Positions 35,077-43,418 of a stretch of 64,000 nt of DNA are shown here, one piece after another. The notes beneath the pieces were generated by a model. It did no database searches and was not told the DNA's origin. It saw nothing but the letters and a program-made list of their open reading frames with translations. Source of the stretch: Planctomycetota bacterium. GTDB taxonomy: Bacteria; Planctomycetota; UBA1135; GCA-002686595. The stretch's first letter is position 1. The number at the start of each line of letters is the position of its first letter. The translations under genes and the position numbers were made by a program. Location of the stretch: assembly GCA_002683825.1 (NCBI GenBank), contig NYUD01000019.1:1-64000 (forward strand), written 5' to 3'.

Positions 35077-36381
35077 CTAGTGCCGCAGGTAGCCGAGCTC
35101 CTCGGGGAGATTCTCGAGCCCGTGCTCACCCAGTGAGTGTTGAAAGAGCAGACCGATGGCTTGTAACGGCCTCTCGTCCCCACGGAAGGTGAAATTCTTG
35201 TGCCCGGGGAGGGACCCCACCGTAACCAATAGCTCCAGAATGGAGCCGGCGTTGCAACGCTTTCCACCGACCTCCATTTCGACGGGCGTCCCGTAGTGGT
35301 TCACGATGCCCACAACCAGAGCCGCGGGACGGGCGTGCAGCGAGAGCTCCGACGGAAGGTCCACCTCGAGTTCGATCAGGTTGGTGTATTCCGGCAAGAG
35401 CTCCTGTGCGAGCGGAACGCCGGAATCGAGGAAGCGGTCCGCCCAGAAAAGGAAGAGGTTCCAGGCCACGCCCTCCACCTCTGAACTGTCGATGAGCTCG
35501 GCAATCTTGGACTTCGCGTCCTCACTTCGAATCACGGTTTCGTGGCGTTCGATGAAGTGGGCGAGGAAGGTGACGGCCTGGAGCAGGTGGAGGGCGGGAG
35601 AGATGTAGCCCCGGAGCCGGGAAAGGCGGGAGTCCTTGGCCTCCACAACCGTGTTCTGAATGTGCGTGTCGTAGGTGGACTGGAGGTTGTGAATGGTGGC
35701 CTCGTAGACGCGCGCGTGTTCTTCGGAACAGACCCGGGCGAATCGCCTGTGACGCTCTTCGTGATCGTCGATCCGGCGAACGCCCGTTTCGCGGAGCATC
35801 TCTCGTGCCTGGAGATACTTGGTGGCCACCTCGGCGATCCTGTGCTGCTCCTGCACGAGGTCGGTTTGCCCCACATTACGCGGCAGGCGCTTGCGGGCCA
35901 TGACCGGCAGAAAGTCCTCCTCCGGAAAGGACCTCTTGGAGGGTTTCAGCCCCAGACCCACCGCCTCACCGCGGACGCCATCGATGAGATCGATCGTGTA
36001 AGACTGGACGAACTGGAGCCCCTTTTCGATCTCCCCGTGGGCCTCGAGCCAGTCGGCCTGGTCGGCCTCGTCGCCTCGATAGGATTCGAGCCGGCCGAGC
36101 AGGTGGACGATGCTGTATCCGGTGTGGGCAAACCAACGGATCGAGGCAACAAGCTCTGTAAAGAATGCGTACGTGCGGTTGTACCGGGCCCCGTAGTCGT
36201 CGAGCACCGACTCGAGCGTGTCGGTCTCATTGATGAGCTGGTAGTAGTGCCTCTTGTTCCAGGTCGCGCCCGCCTGCGCGGAAAGCAACTTTGTAAGACT
36301 AAGGAACACCTCCGCGTGGGCCTGAAGCAGTCGGACGAAGCGCTTTTCGTCGACGAGTTTCTCGTAGGTGACCTCGCTCAC
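35077..36381 (-). CDS. Unknown helical domain fused to an HPr domain
   Basis: 434 residues. The first ~330 are highly helical, Glu/Arg/Leu-rich, with no motif that I recognise. The last 100 residues form an HPr (phosphocarrier of the phosphotransferase system) domain: LPSELSLHARPAALVVGIVN carries the phosphorylatable His (H349), and NAGSILELLV carries the regulatory Ser (S380). The His-to-Ser spacing of 31 residues is that of His15 and Ser46 in classical HPr. The N-terminal half might sense or bind a partner, with HPr phosphorylation as the switch. The start is GTG at 36381. It is divergent from the sigma factor gene; no EI or HPr kinase is in the window. Confidence 0.85.
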   Translation of the reverse strand: MSEVTYEKLVDEKRFVRLLQAHAEVFLSLTKLLSAQAGATWNKRHYYQLINETDTLESVLDDYGARYNRTYAFFTELVASIRWFAHTGYSIVHLLGRLESYRGDEADQADWLEAHGEIEKGLQFVQSYTIDLIDGVRGEAVGLGLKPSKRSFPEEDFLPVMARKRLPRNVGQTDLVQEQHRIAEVATKYLQAREMLRETGVRRIDDHEERHRRFARVCSEEHARVYEATIHNLQSTYDTHIQNTVVEAKDSRLSRLRGYISPALHLLQAVTFLAHFIERHETVIRSEDAKSKIAELIDSSEVEGVAWNLFLFWADRFLDSGVPLAQELLPEYTNLIELEVDLPSELSLHARPAALVVGIVNHYGTPVEMEVGGKRCNAGSILELLVTVGSLPGHKNFTFRGDERPLQAIGLLFQHSLGEHGLENLPEELGYLRH

Positions 36382-36580
36382 GGGGAGCCACCATAGCCGC
36401 CCGCCCGCAGTAGCTCACGCCGGAAAGCCCATGGATCCGGCAAAAAGTTTGGGTGGGCTGAGGCGGCCTCGGTTCTTCGCAAGCCGATCCGAAATCGGCC
36501 TCAAGAGTCGCGTGTCGGGAGGTCGAACGAGCGCATCACGTCCGGGGCATCCCGCCCGCAACAACGCCTTCCCCCATCCC

Positions 36581-36594
36581 CAAGGAGAGGTCCG
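36581..36594 (+). promoter_or_regulatory. Strong Shine-Dalgarno in front of an ATT start
   Basis: CAAGGAGAGGTCCG ends immediately before the codon ATT at 36595. The GGAG core is 7 nt from ATT, an ideal distance. It decides the start of the sigma factor gene, because no in-frame ATG, GTG or TTG lies between about 36400 and 36675 and the conserved N-terminal region would otherwise be untranslated. Confidence 0.6.
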
Positions 36595-37398
36595 ATTTCC
36601 TCAGAACGCTGTCTGGAGACATATCTTCAGGAGATCAACGAAGTCCCCCTGCTCACGGCCGAACAAGAGCAGGACTTGGGACACCGCGTCCAGCAGGGCG
36701 ACATGGCCGCACGCGAACACCTCGTGCGCGCCAACCTCCGTTTGGTCGTGTCGATCGCGAAGCTCTATTCCGAGCGCGGTTTGCCTTTGCAGGATCTCAT
36801 CGCGGAGGGAAACATCGGCTTGCTGAAGGCGGCTGAGAAATTCGATCCCGAAGCAGGTTGTCGTTTCTCGACCTATGGATCGTGGTGGATCAAGCAGGCG
36901 ATCCGTCGTTCGCTTTCATCTTCCGTGCAATCGGTACGCGTACCGGGCTACATGGCCGAGCTGATCTCCAAGTGGCGCGTCGTCGGTCGCGAACTGTCGT
37001 ATCGCCTGGGCCGCTCACCGAGTGTCGAAGAAGTTGCGCGCGAATTGGGGATTCCGCCTGAAAGCTGGCGTTTGCTGAAACAGACGATCCAGACGACGGG
37101 GTCCGGTGCACAGCTCGAGCTCATGACGGGTTCGCAGGACACGGTTGAAGACGAGAAGACGTATACACCGGAAGAAACGATCCAGCACGCTGACATGCTC
37201 ACCCGTCTGCGTGAACTTTTGGACTCGATCGACGAACGCCAAGCGACGATCCTGCGCTTGCGTTATGGCTTGGGAGAGAGTCAAGAGCCGATGACACTGA
37301 AGGACATCGGCAAAGTCGTTGGACTGACGCGCGAACGCGTGCGCCAGATCGAGCGCGAAACGTTGGCGCGTTTGTCGCGCGTGATGGAAGGCCACTAG
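36595..37398 (+). CDS. RNA polymerase sigma factor, sigma-70 family (SigA/RpoD-like)
   Basis: 267 residues if started at the ATT at 36595; a TTG at 36676 would remove region 1.2. From the start: region 1.2 ETYLQEINEVPLLTAEQEQDLG, region 2 (NLRLVVSIAKLYSERGLPLQDLIAEG, AAEKFDPEAGCRFSTYGSWWIKQAIRR), region 3 helices, and region 4 (RQATILRLRYGLGESQEPMTLKDIG, LTRERVRQIERETLARL). The protein lacks the long acidic region 1.1 of full RpoD, so it is either a short principal sigma as in some planctomycetes or a group 2 paralogue. ATT initiation is rare (known for infC) and could make expression sensitive to IF3. A TTG or CTG start is the alternative. Confidence 0.9.
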   Translation: MSSERCLETYLQEINEVPLLTAEQEQDLGHRVQQGDMAAREHLVRANLRLVVSIAKLYSERGLPLQDLIAEGNIGLLKAAEKFDPEAGCRFSTYGSWWIKQAIRRSLSSSVQSVRVPGYMAELISKWRVVGRELSYRLGRSPSVEEVARELGIPPESWRLLKQTIQTTGSGAQLELMTGSQDTVEDEKTYTPEETIQHADMLTRLRELLDSIDERQATILRLRYGLGESQEPMTLKDIGKVVGLTRERVRQIERETLARLSRVMEGH

Positions 37399-37450
37399 CT
37401 GGCTCGCGCAGTTTCTCCGGGGAATTTGCCAGAAAAAATGCGCGATCCGG

Positions 37451-37492
37451 CCCGCCACCGGGGGATCTCATGAGCCCCCCCGGTGGGCGGGG
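37451..37492 (+). terminator. GC-rich hairpin after the sigma factor gene
   Basis: CCCGCCACCGGGGG (37451-37464) can pair with the C/G-rich arm (37475-37492) with one bulged base, across a 10-nt loop (ATCTCATGAG, itself palindromic in TCATGA). It lies about 50 bp past the sigma factor stop and 60 bp before hemW. It is followed by GCTTTGG rather than a T-run, so terminator function is plausible but not proven. Confidence 0.5.
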
Positions 37493-37551
37493 CTTTGGGA
37501 TGGAAGAACCTCCGAGGCTCGGTTGCCGGGGCTTTGCTACCGTTGCGCTCG

Positions 37552-38790
37552 ATGACCTCCTTTCGAGCTCAGCAGCTGACCCCCGAGCCGGGGACCGCGC
37601 TGTACGTGCATCTGCCCTTCTGCGTGGCCAAGTGCACCTATTGCGACTTCTATTCCCTGGCGGCCGAGGGGGAGGATCTCGACGGGACGCTCGAGGCCGT
37701 CATCGCCGAGGTCCATCGCCGCGCTCCGCGGTCTCCCAAAACGGTCTTTGTAGGTGGCGGCACACCCTCCCTGTATCCCCCAGAGGATCTGGGCCGCCTC
37801 TTCGATGAGCTCGATCGGGCCTCCGGCTTCCGGGCCTCGGCCAGGGAGGTGACCCTCGAGTCGAACCCCGAGAGCCTCGATGCGGACAGGGTCCGTGCCC
37901 TGCGCAGCTTTGGAGTCGACCGGCTCTCCATCGGGGTGCAGAGCCTGGACCCGACGATCCTCGAGCTCTTCGGACGGGTTCACACGGCCGAGACGGCCCT
38001 GGCGGCCCTCGATGCTGCCCGGACAGGTGGGATCGAACGGATCAGCGCGGATCTCATCTACGGTGCTCCGGGCCAGACGGTCGAGGCCTGGCTCACGGAC
38101 CTGAGGCGCGTCACCGCCTTCGAGCTCGGGCACATCAGCGCCTATCAGCTCGCCTATGAAAAAGGCACGATAATGACACGTTGGAGGGAAGAAGGTCGCC
38201 TGCCCGTGTTCGGGGAAGAACTCGAACTGGCCTTCTTCGAGGCCACGCGGGGGGCCCTTGGGGACCGGGGATACCAGGCCTATGAGGTGTCTAACTTCTG
38301 TTTATCAGGGCAACAATGTCAGCATAATGAGGGTTACTGGCGCAACGAACCCTACGTGGGCATCGGGCCCTCGGCGGTCAGCCAGGTAGGGGGAACGCGT
38401 TTTGGAAACCCGCGTAGCCTGCACCCGTGGCGGCGGGCGATCGAGCGCGGCGACTACCCGACCGCGTGGGAAGAGACGCTCTCGCCGGTCGAGCGGCTCG
38501 GGGAGACGTGGTGGCTGGGACTGCGAACCCGCCGTGGAGTCGACCTGGAGGCGGCCCGCGCCTCTGCGTCCGTCGAGCCCGAAGAAGACCCGACCCTTCC
38601 CCGGATCGAAGAAATGATGCATCGAGGACTGCTGGAGCGCGTCGGGGCCCACTATCGATTGACCGAGCGTGGTTGGCCCCTTGCGGATGCCGTGGCCAGG
38701 AAGTTCCTGGACGCAACGAGCGAGCGAGAAAAGCCAACAGATCCATGGGAGCCCGCCAAGATCGTCGGGCCCACCTCCCCGGATCGATAG
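37552..38790 (+). CDS. hemW: Heme chaperone HemW, radical SAM family
   Basis: 412 residues. The radical-SAM cluster motif is HLPFCVAKCTYCDFYS, with the HemW-type GGGTPSLYP and ESNPE(S) segments and IGVQSLDPTILELFGR following. These are typical of HemW (formerly annotated as coproporphyrinogen III oxidase-like); HemW lacks the extra Cys of true HemN and inserts heme into target proteins. The ATG at 37552 begins just before the conserved domain. First of a five-gene plus-strand unit with DUF502, pyrF, bshC and bshB1. Confidence 0.93.
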   Translation: MTSFRAQQLTPEPGTALYVHLPFCVAKCTYCDFYSLAAEGEDLDGTLEAVIAEVHRRAPRSPKTVFVGGGTPSLYPPEDLGRLFDELDRASGFRASAREVTLESNPESLDADRVRALRSFGVDRLSIGVQSLDPTILELFGRVHTAETALAALDAARTGGIERISADLIYGAPGQTVEAWLTDLRRVTAFELGHISAYQLAYEKGTIMTRWREEGRLPVFGEELELAFFEATRGALGDRGYQAYEVSNFCLSGQQCQHNEGYWRNEPYVGIGPSAVSQVGGTRFGNPRSLHPWRRAIERGDYPTAWEETLSPVERLGETWWLGLRTRRGVDLEAARASASVEPEEDPTLPRIEEMMHRGLLERVGAHYRLTERGWPLADAVARKFLDATSEREKPTDPWEPAKIVGPTSPDR

Positions 38791-38807
38791 ACTTACGAGG
38801 TTCGTCC

Positions 38808-39797
38808 ATGCCCAAGCGGTTCATAAGGAAGCCCAAGCCGAAAAAGAAAAAGCCCACCCCGAAAGGGGTAGGGGGTTTTTTCCTGCGGGGTCTCATCACA
38901 GTGCTGCCTGTGATCTTGACCTTCGTGGTCTTCGGGCTGCTCTTCCAGATGGTAGACCGCTACGTCACCGGCCCGATCAATTCGACCATCTACTGGTCGA
39001 TCGAAGGCAACGGCCTGGGTTGGAAATTGCTCGATCGCTTCGGGATCGATCCGCTGCAAGCGGAGTACCTCGATCCCGAGTTGCTCCCGCTCGAACTGCA
39101 AACCTTGGCTCGTCGGCCCGAGGGCTTCGCCGGTCCGGAGTTTCTCGATCGCCTATCGGTATACCGGAACCGGAACCTGGGGTTCTTCCGCAATCTCGAC
39201 GACCTCGCCATACGCCGTGAAAGGTTGCGACAGGATGTCACCGCACACATCCACCCGCTGATCGGCGTCTTCCTTTCTCTGCTCCTCGTCCTCTGGTTGG
39301 GATGGCTGGTAGGTGGCTTTGTCGGTCGCCGCATCGTCGGCAAGCTGGACGATGCGATGCAACTGATTCCAGTCGTGAAATCGGTCTATCCTTACAGCAA
39401 ACAACTCGTCGAATTCTTCTTCGCAGAGAAACAGATCGAGTTCGACACGGTCGTCGCCATTCCCTATCCCAGTCCCGGCATCTGGTCGATCGCATTCGTC
39501 ACTTCCAGTTCCCTGAAGACGCTGCGAGAAGAGACCGGCAAGGAGCTCGTCAGCGCCTTCGTGCCCTCATCGCCCATGCCCATGACGGGCTACACGGTTT
39601 TCATCGAACCCGATCGCGTCATTCCGCTACCGATTTCGATCGACGAGGCTCTCCGCGTCACGATGACGGGCGGAGTCTTGATTCCGCCCAACGAAAAAGT
39701 CGACGACCTCTTCGACGAGCTCACTCAAGCAAAAGTAGAGAAGGTTGCCGACAAGCCGATCCCCAAAGAGGAGTCGTCAAAAGAAGGATCCGGATGA
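38808..39797 (+). CDS. DUF502 membrane protein
   Basis: 329 residues. A very Lys-rich N-terminus (KPKPKKKKPTPKG) is followed by a first membrane helix (RGLITVLPVILTFVVFGLLF) and a second (HPLIGVFLSLLLVLWLGWLVGGFVG), with the DUF502 signatures IPVVKSVYPYSKQLVEFFF and VVAIPYPSPGIWSIAFVTS. Function is unknown in the family. The ATG at 38808 follows hemW by 17 bp, and the stop overlaps the pyrF start (ATGA). Confidence 0.93.
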   Translation: MPKRFIRKPKPKKKKPTPKGVGGFFLRGLITVLPVILTFVVFGLLFQMVDRYVTGPINSTIYWSIEGNGLGWKLLDRFGIDPLQAEYLDPELLPLELQTLARRPEGFAGPEFLDRLSVYRNRNLGFFRNLDDLAIRRERLRQDVTAHIHPLIGVFLSLLLVLWLGWLVGGFVGRRIVGKLDDAMQLIPVVKSVYPYSKQLVEFFFAEKQIEFDTVVAIPYPSPGIWSIAFVTSSSLKTLREETGKELVSAFVPSSPMPMTGYTVFIEPDRVIPLPISIDEALRVTMTGGVLIPPNEKVDDLFDELTQAKVEKVADKPIPKEESSKEGSG

Positions 39798-40702
39798 GTT
39801 TTGCCGACCGACTAGACGCCGCCGTGGAGGATGTAGGCCACCCGTTGGTCCTCGGAATCGATCCGCACCTCGACCTCCTGCCGAAGGAATTCTCGACCGC
39901 CCGATCCCTCCAGGCATCGAACGAAGAGCGCGCAGCGCAGGTCGAAGCTTTCTCCGCTCAGCTCATCGATGTGGCTGCCGGTCAGGTAGCGGCCGTCAAG
40001 CCCCAGGCCGCGTTCTTCGAAATCCATGGCTCCGCCGGAATGAAGGCCTTCGAGAACACGGTGGCTCGCGCACACGACCACGGCCTCTTGGTCATTGGTG
40101 ACGTAAAGCGTGGTGATGTGCCCTCAACGGCGAAGGCCTATGCCCAGGCGTATCTCGCCGGCGACGCCCCCCACGTGTGCGATGCCATTACCATCAACCC
40201 CTACCTTGGAGCGGATGCAACGCAGCCGTTTCTCGATGCTTGCCAGGGAACCGACCGTGGAGTCTTCGTACTGGTGCGCACGTCGAATCCAGAAAGCGCC
40301 CTGTTCCAGGAACACGGTGATCCGCCCCTGAGCGAGGTTGTTGCCGACGCTGTCTCCACCTGGGGAAACGCCTCGATAGGGGAGTGTGGTTTCTCTTCGG
40401 TCGGAGCCGTAGTTGGAGCCACGCACGTAGAAGAACTCGCGCGTCTGCGCAAGCGGATGCCCAAGACACTGTTTTTGTTGCCCGGCGTCGGCGCACAGGG
40501 CGCCTCGGCCGCTGATTGCAAGGTCGCGTTTCCCGATTCGAACCATCCCTGGCGAGGCGCGCTGATCAACTCGTCCCGTGGAATCGCGTTCGCGTGGCAA
40601 CGGCCCGAAAACGCGCAACGCTCGTGGAAAGATGCGGCTCGGGTCGCCCTGGGTGTAACTGTCGCCGAACTGCGCCGCGCGCTAGGCCTGACGCCCTGTT
40701 GA
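39794..40702 (+). CDS. pyrF: Orotidine 5'-phosphate decarboxylase, type 2
   Basis: 302 residues. It decarboxylates OMP to UMP, the last step of de novo pyrimidine synthesis. The catalytic Lys/Asp motif is VIGDVKRGDVPSTAKAYAQA, and VKPQAAFFEIHGSAG and LPGVGAQGASA follow the type-2 (Mycobacterium-like) pattern, longer than the ~230-residue type 1. Its ATG overlaps the DUF502 stop, and bshC starts 5 bp downstream. Confidence 0.95.
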   Translation: MSFADRLDAAVEDVGHPLVLGIDPHLDLLPKEFSTARSLQASNEERAAQVEAFSAQLIDVAAGQVAAVKPQAAFFEIHGSAGMKAFENTVARAHDHGLLVIGDVKRGDVPSTAKAYAQAYLAGDAPHVCDAITINPYLGADATQPFLDACQGTDRGVFVLVRTSNPESALFQEHGDPPLSEVVADAVSTWGNASIGECGFSSVGAVVGATHVEELARLRKRMPKTLFLLPGVGAQGASAADCKVAFPDSNHPWRGALINSSRGIAFAWQRPENAQRSWKDAARVALGVTVAELRRALGLTPC

Positions 40703-40706
40703 CTTC

Positions 40707-42350
40707 TTGGACTGCTCTTCATTGCCGCTCACAATTCGCCACCTGCCCGCCGACCTGCTGCACCCGGCTACCTGGGCGTTGCGCGCCTTTGCCGAACGCC
40801 CGCGTCCGAGCAATATGCCCGACGTCATTGTTCCGGCTCGCGTCGAGGACGTGCCGCAGCCAACACCGGCGAGGGATACCGACGACCGCAAGGATCTTGC
40901 GCAAACACTGGAAAAAGCTCTATCGCTTCACGAGCCGCACGTAGCCGTCCTCGAGTCCATTCGGAAGCTGAAGAACCCTACGGCTTCCATCGTAATGGTC
41001 GGCCAGCAACCCGGTTTGTTGGGCGGGCCGTTGTTCAACGTATACAAGGCGCTGCACGCGGTCCGCCTGGCGAGCGAGCTCGAAAAGAGTTTTGGAACTC
41101 CGGTCGTCCCCGCTTTTTGGAATCACGCGGACGATCACGACATCGCCGAGGTTCACCACCTGTGGGTTCAAAACCCAAGCCTCGACCTGCGCAAGGTCGG
41201 ACTGGCGGGCGTTTCTTCCGGACGTACGCCACTGTCCCGGATTCTCTTTGAACCGGACAAGCACCACCTGGACGCTCTCGAACAAGTTCTGCGTCAAAGT
41301 TTGCCGGAGGGCGAATGGCGCGAGCGGACGTTCGAGCTTTTCTTGCCGCGTGCAGGGGAGAGTTTTTCGAACGCATTCACCCGTATTTTGCTCGGTTTGT
41401 ACGGTCACCTGGGCCTGATCGTGGTCGAACCCGAGTGGATTCGCTCGCGCTTGTCCCAATCCCTCGCGCAGGTTGTGGGCCAGGGCATCGCCAAGCCCCT
41501 GGAGGCGGGAGCCCAGAACGTGCGCAACATCGGACGCGAGCCCGCGATCGATCCCGCGACCGCGGCGCTGGCCTTCCGCTTCGTCGACGATAAGCGGCTT
41601 GCGCTTCGGTCGCACGGCGAAGAATTTCGGTTCGACGGCGAGGCCGGCTCGCGTACTGCGAGCGAACTGGCCGCCGAGATCGTGCAGGCCCCCGAGGAAT
41701 GGTCAGCGGGTGCGCTCCTGCGGCCGATCGTTCAGGACATGGCCCTACCGATTGCGGCCTACGTCGGGGGCCTCGGCGAACTGAACTACTATGCCCAGCT
41801 CGGCGAGCTGCGTCGCCTCGTCGACGCGCCCGGGGTTTTTGTTCCCCGTCTGTCGGCAACCCTAGTGGAGGATGGCGTGCGTCTCTCGCTCGAAAAAATC
41901 GGGGTCGATGCGCGCGAGGTTTTCGAGGCCCGGGGCAACCTGGGCGAGGACGAAGAGGGGGGCGAGACGGCACCGGTGGTGCTTTCCCTTCGCAACCTGG
42001 GCCAGCGTATGTCGGGCGAGATGGGGGGGCTGCACCAAGAGCTCGCTAAGCTCGACCGGGGGCTCGCCCAACAGCTGAAAAAGAGCGCCGGCCAGGTGCG
42101 CGGACTGGTCGAGAAGCTGGCCACAAAGGCCGAGCGGGTCCACGCCAATACCCAGGGGAGGGGCCGGCGACACTTCCGACGGGTGAACAACGCCATCTAC
42201 CCTCGGGGTGAGCCCCAGGAGCGCGTGCGCGGAGCGCTGGAGTTCATCGTCCGCCACGGGTCAGGCTGGATGGACGAACTACTACATGAGATCGACCCAT
42301 TTCCTACCGAACATCTTCTCATTCAGATCGAACAGGAGCCGTCGTCATGA
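40707..42350 (+). CDS. bshC: Bacillithiol biosynthesis cysteine-adding enzyme BshC
   Basis: 547 residues. BshC links cysteine to glucosaminyl-malate as the last step to bacillithiol. Family features include IVMVGQQPGLLGGPLFNVYKAL, VVPAFWNHADDHDIAEVHH and a C-terminal coiled-coil (ELAKLDRGLAQQLKKSAGQV) with NNAIYPRGEPQERVRG. The TTG at 40707, 5 bp after pyrF, is used as start; a second TTG at 40722 is equally possible. It overlaps bshB1 by ATGA. Its presence with bshB1 and bshA makes a complete bacillithiol pathway within 5 kb. Confidence 0.93.
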   Translation: MDCSSLPLTIRHLPADLLHPATWALRAFAERPRPSNMPDVIVPARVEDVPQPTPARDTDDRKDLAQTLEKALSLHEPHVAVLESIRKLKNPTASIVMVGQQPGLLGGPLFNVYKALHAVRLASELEKSFGTPVVPAFWNHADDHDIAEVHHLWVQNPSLDLRKVGLAGVSSGRTPLSRILFEPDKHHLDALEQVLRQSLPEGEWRERTFELFLPRAGESFSNAFTRILLGLYGHLGLIVVEPEWIRSRLSQSLAQVVGQGIAKPLEAGAQNVRNIGREPAIDPATAALAFRFVDDKRLALRSHGEEFRFDGEAGSRTASELAAEIVQAPEEWSAGALLRPIVQDMALPIAAYVGGLGELNYYAQLGELRRLVDAPGVFVPRLSATLVEDGVRLSLEKIGVDAREVFEARGNLGEDEEGGETAPVVLSLRNLGQRMSGEMGGLHQELAKLDRGLAQQLKKSAGQVRGLVEKLATKAERVHANTQGRGRRHFRRVNNAIYPRGEPQERVRGALEFIVRHGSGWMDELLHEIDPFPTEHLLIQIEQEPSS

Positions 42351-43069
42351 CCTTGGACGCCCTCGTCATAGCCGCCCACCCCGACGATGCAGAAATCTCC
42401 CTGGGAGGCACCATTCTGCGCATGGTTCGGGCCGGCGCCAAGGTCGGTGTTTGCGACCTCACCCGGGGGGAGATGGGAACTCGAGGGACGGAGGCCGATC
42501 GGACGGAGGAAACCCGGGCCGCAACGGCCGCACTGGGCTTGGCGGTGCGCTGCAACCTCGAACTTCCCGACGGCCGCGTGCGGGCTACCGTGGAGTCCAG
42601 GCAGGCTCTCGCTGCGGTCTTCCGGGAGCACGCTCCGAGCCTCGTTCTCGCCCATCACACCCAGGATCTCCATCCCGATCACGCAGCCTGCGGCCAGCTG
42701 GCCCGGGAAGCCTGGTATCTCTCCGGCCTGAAGCGACTGGCCGAGTCCAGCGGAGGAGCGCCCGCCCACCGCCCCAAGCTACTCGTGCATTTCCAGAGCC
42801 ATGAGGATTTCGAGCCCACCCTGGTGGTGGACATCTCGAGCGTCTGGGAACAAAAGTGCGAGGCCATCCGGTGCTACGCCTCCCAGCTGGAGCCGACGGG
42901 AAAGAACGATCGCGGTGAGCACTTCCTGTTCGGCGCCGACATCCTGGCCCGGGCCGAAACCAAGGCGCGCTACTGGGGCGAGAAGATCGGGAGGTCCCAT
43001 GGCGAGCCGCTCCTGCTGCAGGGTCCCTTGGCGATCGGAAACCCGCTCGACATCGTGGGCTTTGCCTAG
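42347..43069 (+). CDS. bshB1: N-acetylglucosaminyl-malate deacetylase BshB1
   Basis: 240 residues of the PIG-L/LmbE zinc deacetylase family. The metal motif AAHPDDAEISLGGTI (AHPDD) and the second His region HHTQDLHPDHAACGQL are conserved, and LTRGEMGTRGT matches the BshB1-type TxGExGTxG. It removes acetate from GlcNAc-malate in bacillithiol synthesis. Its start codon overlaps the stop of bshC. The last gene of the hemW unit. Confidence 0.92.
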   Translation: MTLDALVIAAHPDDAEISLGGTILRMVRAGAKVGVCDLTRGEMGTRGTEADRTEETRAATAALGLAVRCNLELPDGRVRATVESRQALAAVFREHAPSLVLAHHTQDLHPDHAACGQLAREAWYLSGLKRLAESSGGAPAHRPKLLVHFQSHEDFEPTLVVDISSVWEQKCEAIRCYASQLEPTGKNDRGEHFLFGADILARAETKARYWGEKIGRSHGEPLLLQGPLAIGNPLDIVGFA

Positions 43070-43418
43070 CCCGCTCTGGAGGCGGCAGACCGAAGCACCC
43101 TGGATCGATCGAGATGGAGAAACTCCTGCCGTGAGCGGGAGGCGCCATCCCAAGCCCCACCCACCTGGGGGGTGTCGGAAGGGACCGGGCCAGCTGGGGA
43201 TGGGTTGCGGAAAACACGGGGAAAGCCGGACACCTGAGAGGGCTTCCCTGGAAAATTCCCGGTAATTGGGGCCTAAGTGTCGCTTCCATGGTTTTCCACG
43301 GAATGTGGAAAACCGTCCCGGGGATTGCCGCCGTCCCCTCCGTCGAGAACCCGCAGGATGTCGGGTAGAAAGCTCGTCATAGGAAGCCGCACCCCCCCCT
43401 CGCTACAATCCCCGGATC
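43070..43418. other. 349-bp intergenic region between bshB1 and parA
   Basis: No supported gene. It contains the perfect inverted repeat at 43290-43314 (separate entry). A CG-rich C-run lies just before the GTG of parA. It marks the boundary between two transcription units, so a terminator for the hemW-bshB1 unit and a promoter for parA are expected here; I could not identify either with confidence. Confidence 0.6.
43290..43314. repeat. Perfect inverted repeat with DnaA-box-like halves
   Basis: GGTTTTCCAC (43290-43299) and GTGGAAAACC (43305-43314) are exact inverse copies separated by GGAAT. The halves contain TTTTCCACG and, on the other strand, TTTTCCACA (43304-43312), each close to the DnaA box TTATCCACA. 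It is 105 bp upstream of parA. It could be a DnaA-binding site, an autoregulatory operator for parA, or a hairpin terminator of bshB1 without a T-run. Confidence 0.55.

Noticed and set aside
38810-38875. A-rich, Lys-codon stretch at the start of the DUF502 gene as horizontally acquired DNA
   Set aside because: It is explained by the Lys-rich N-terminus (KPKPKKKKPTPKG); the rest of the gene matches its neighbours.
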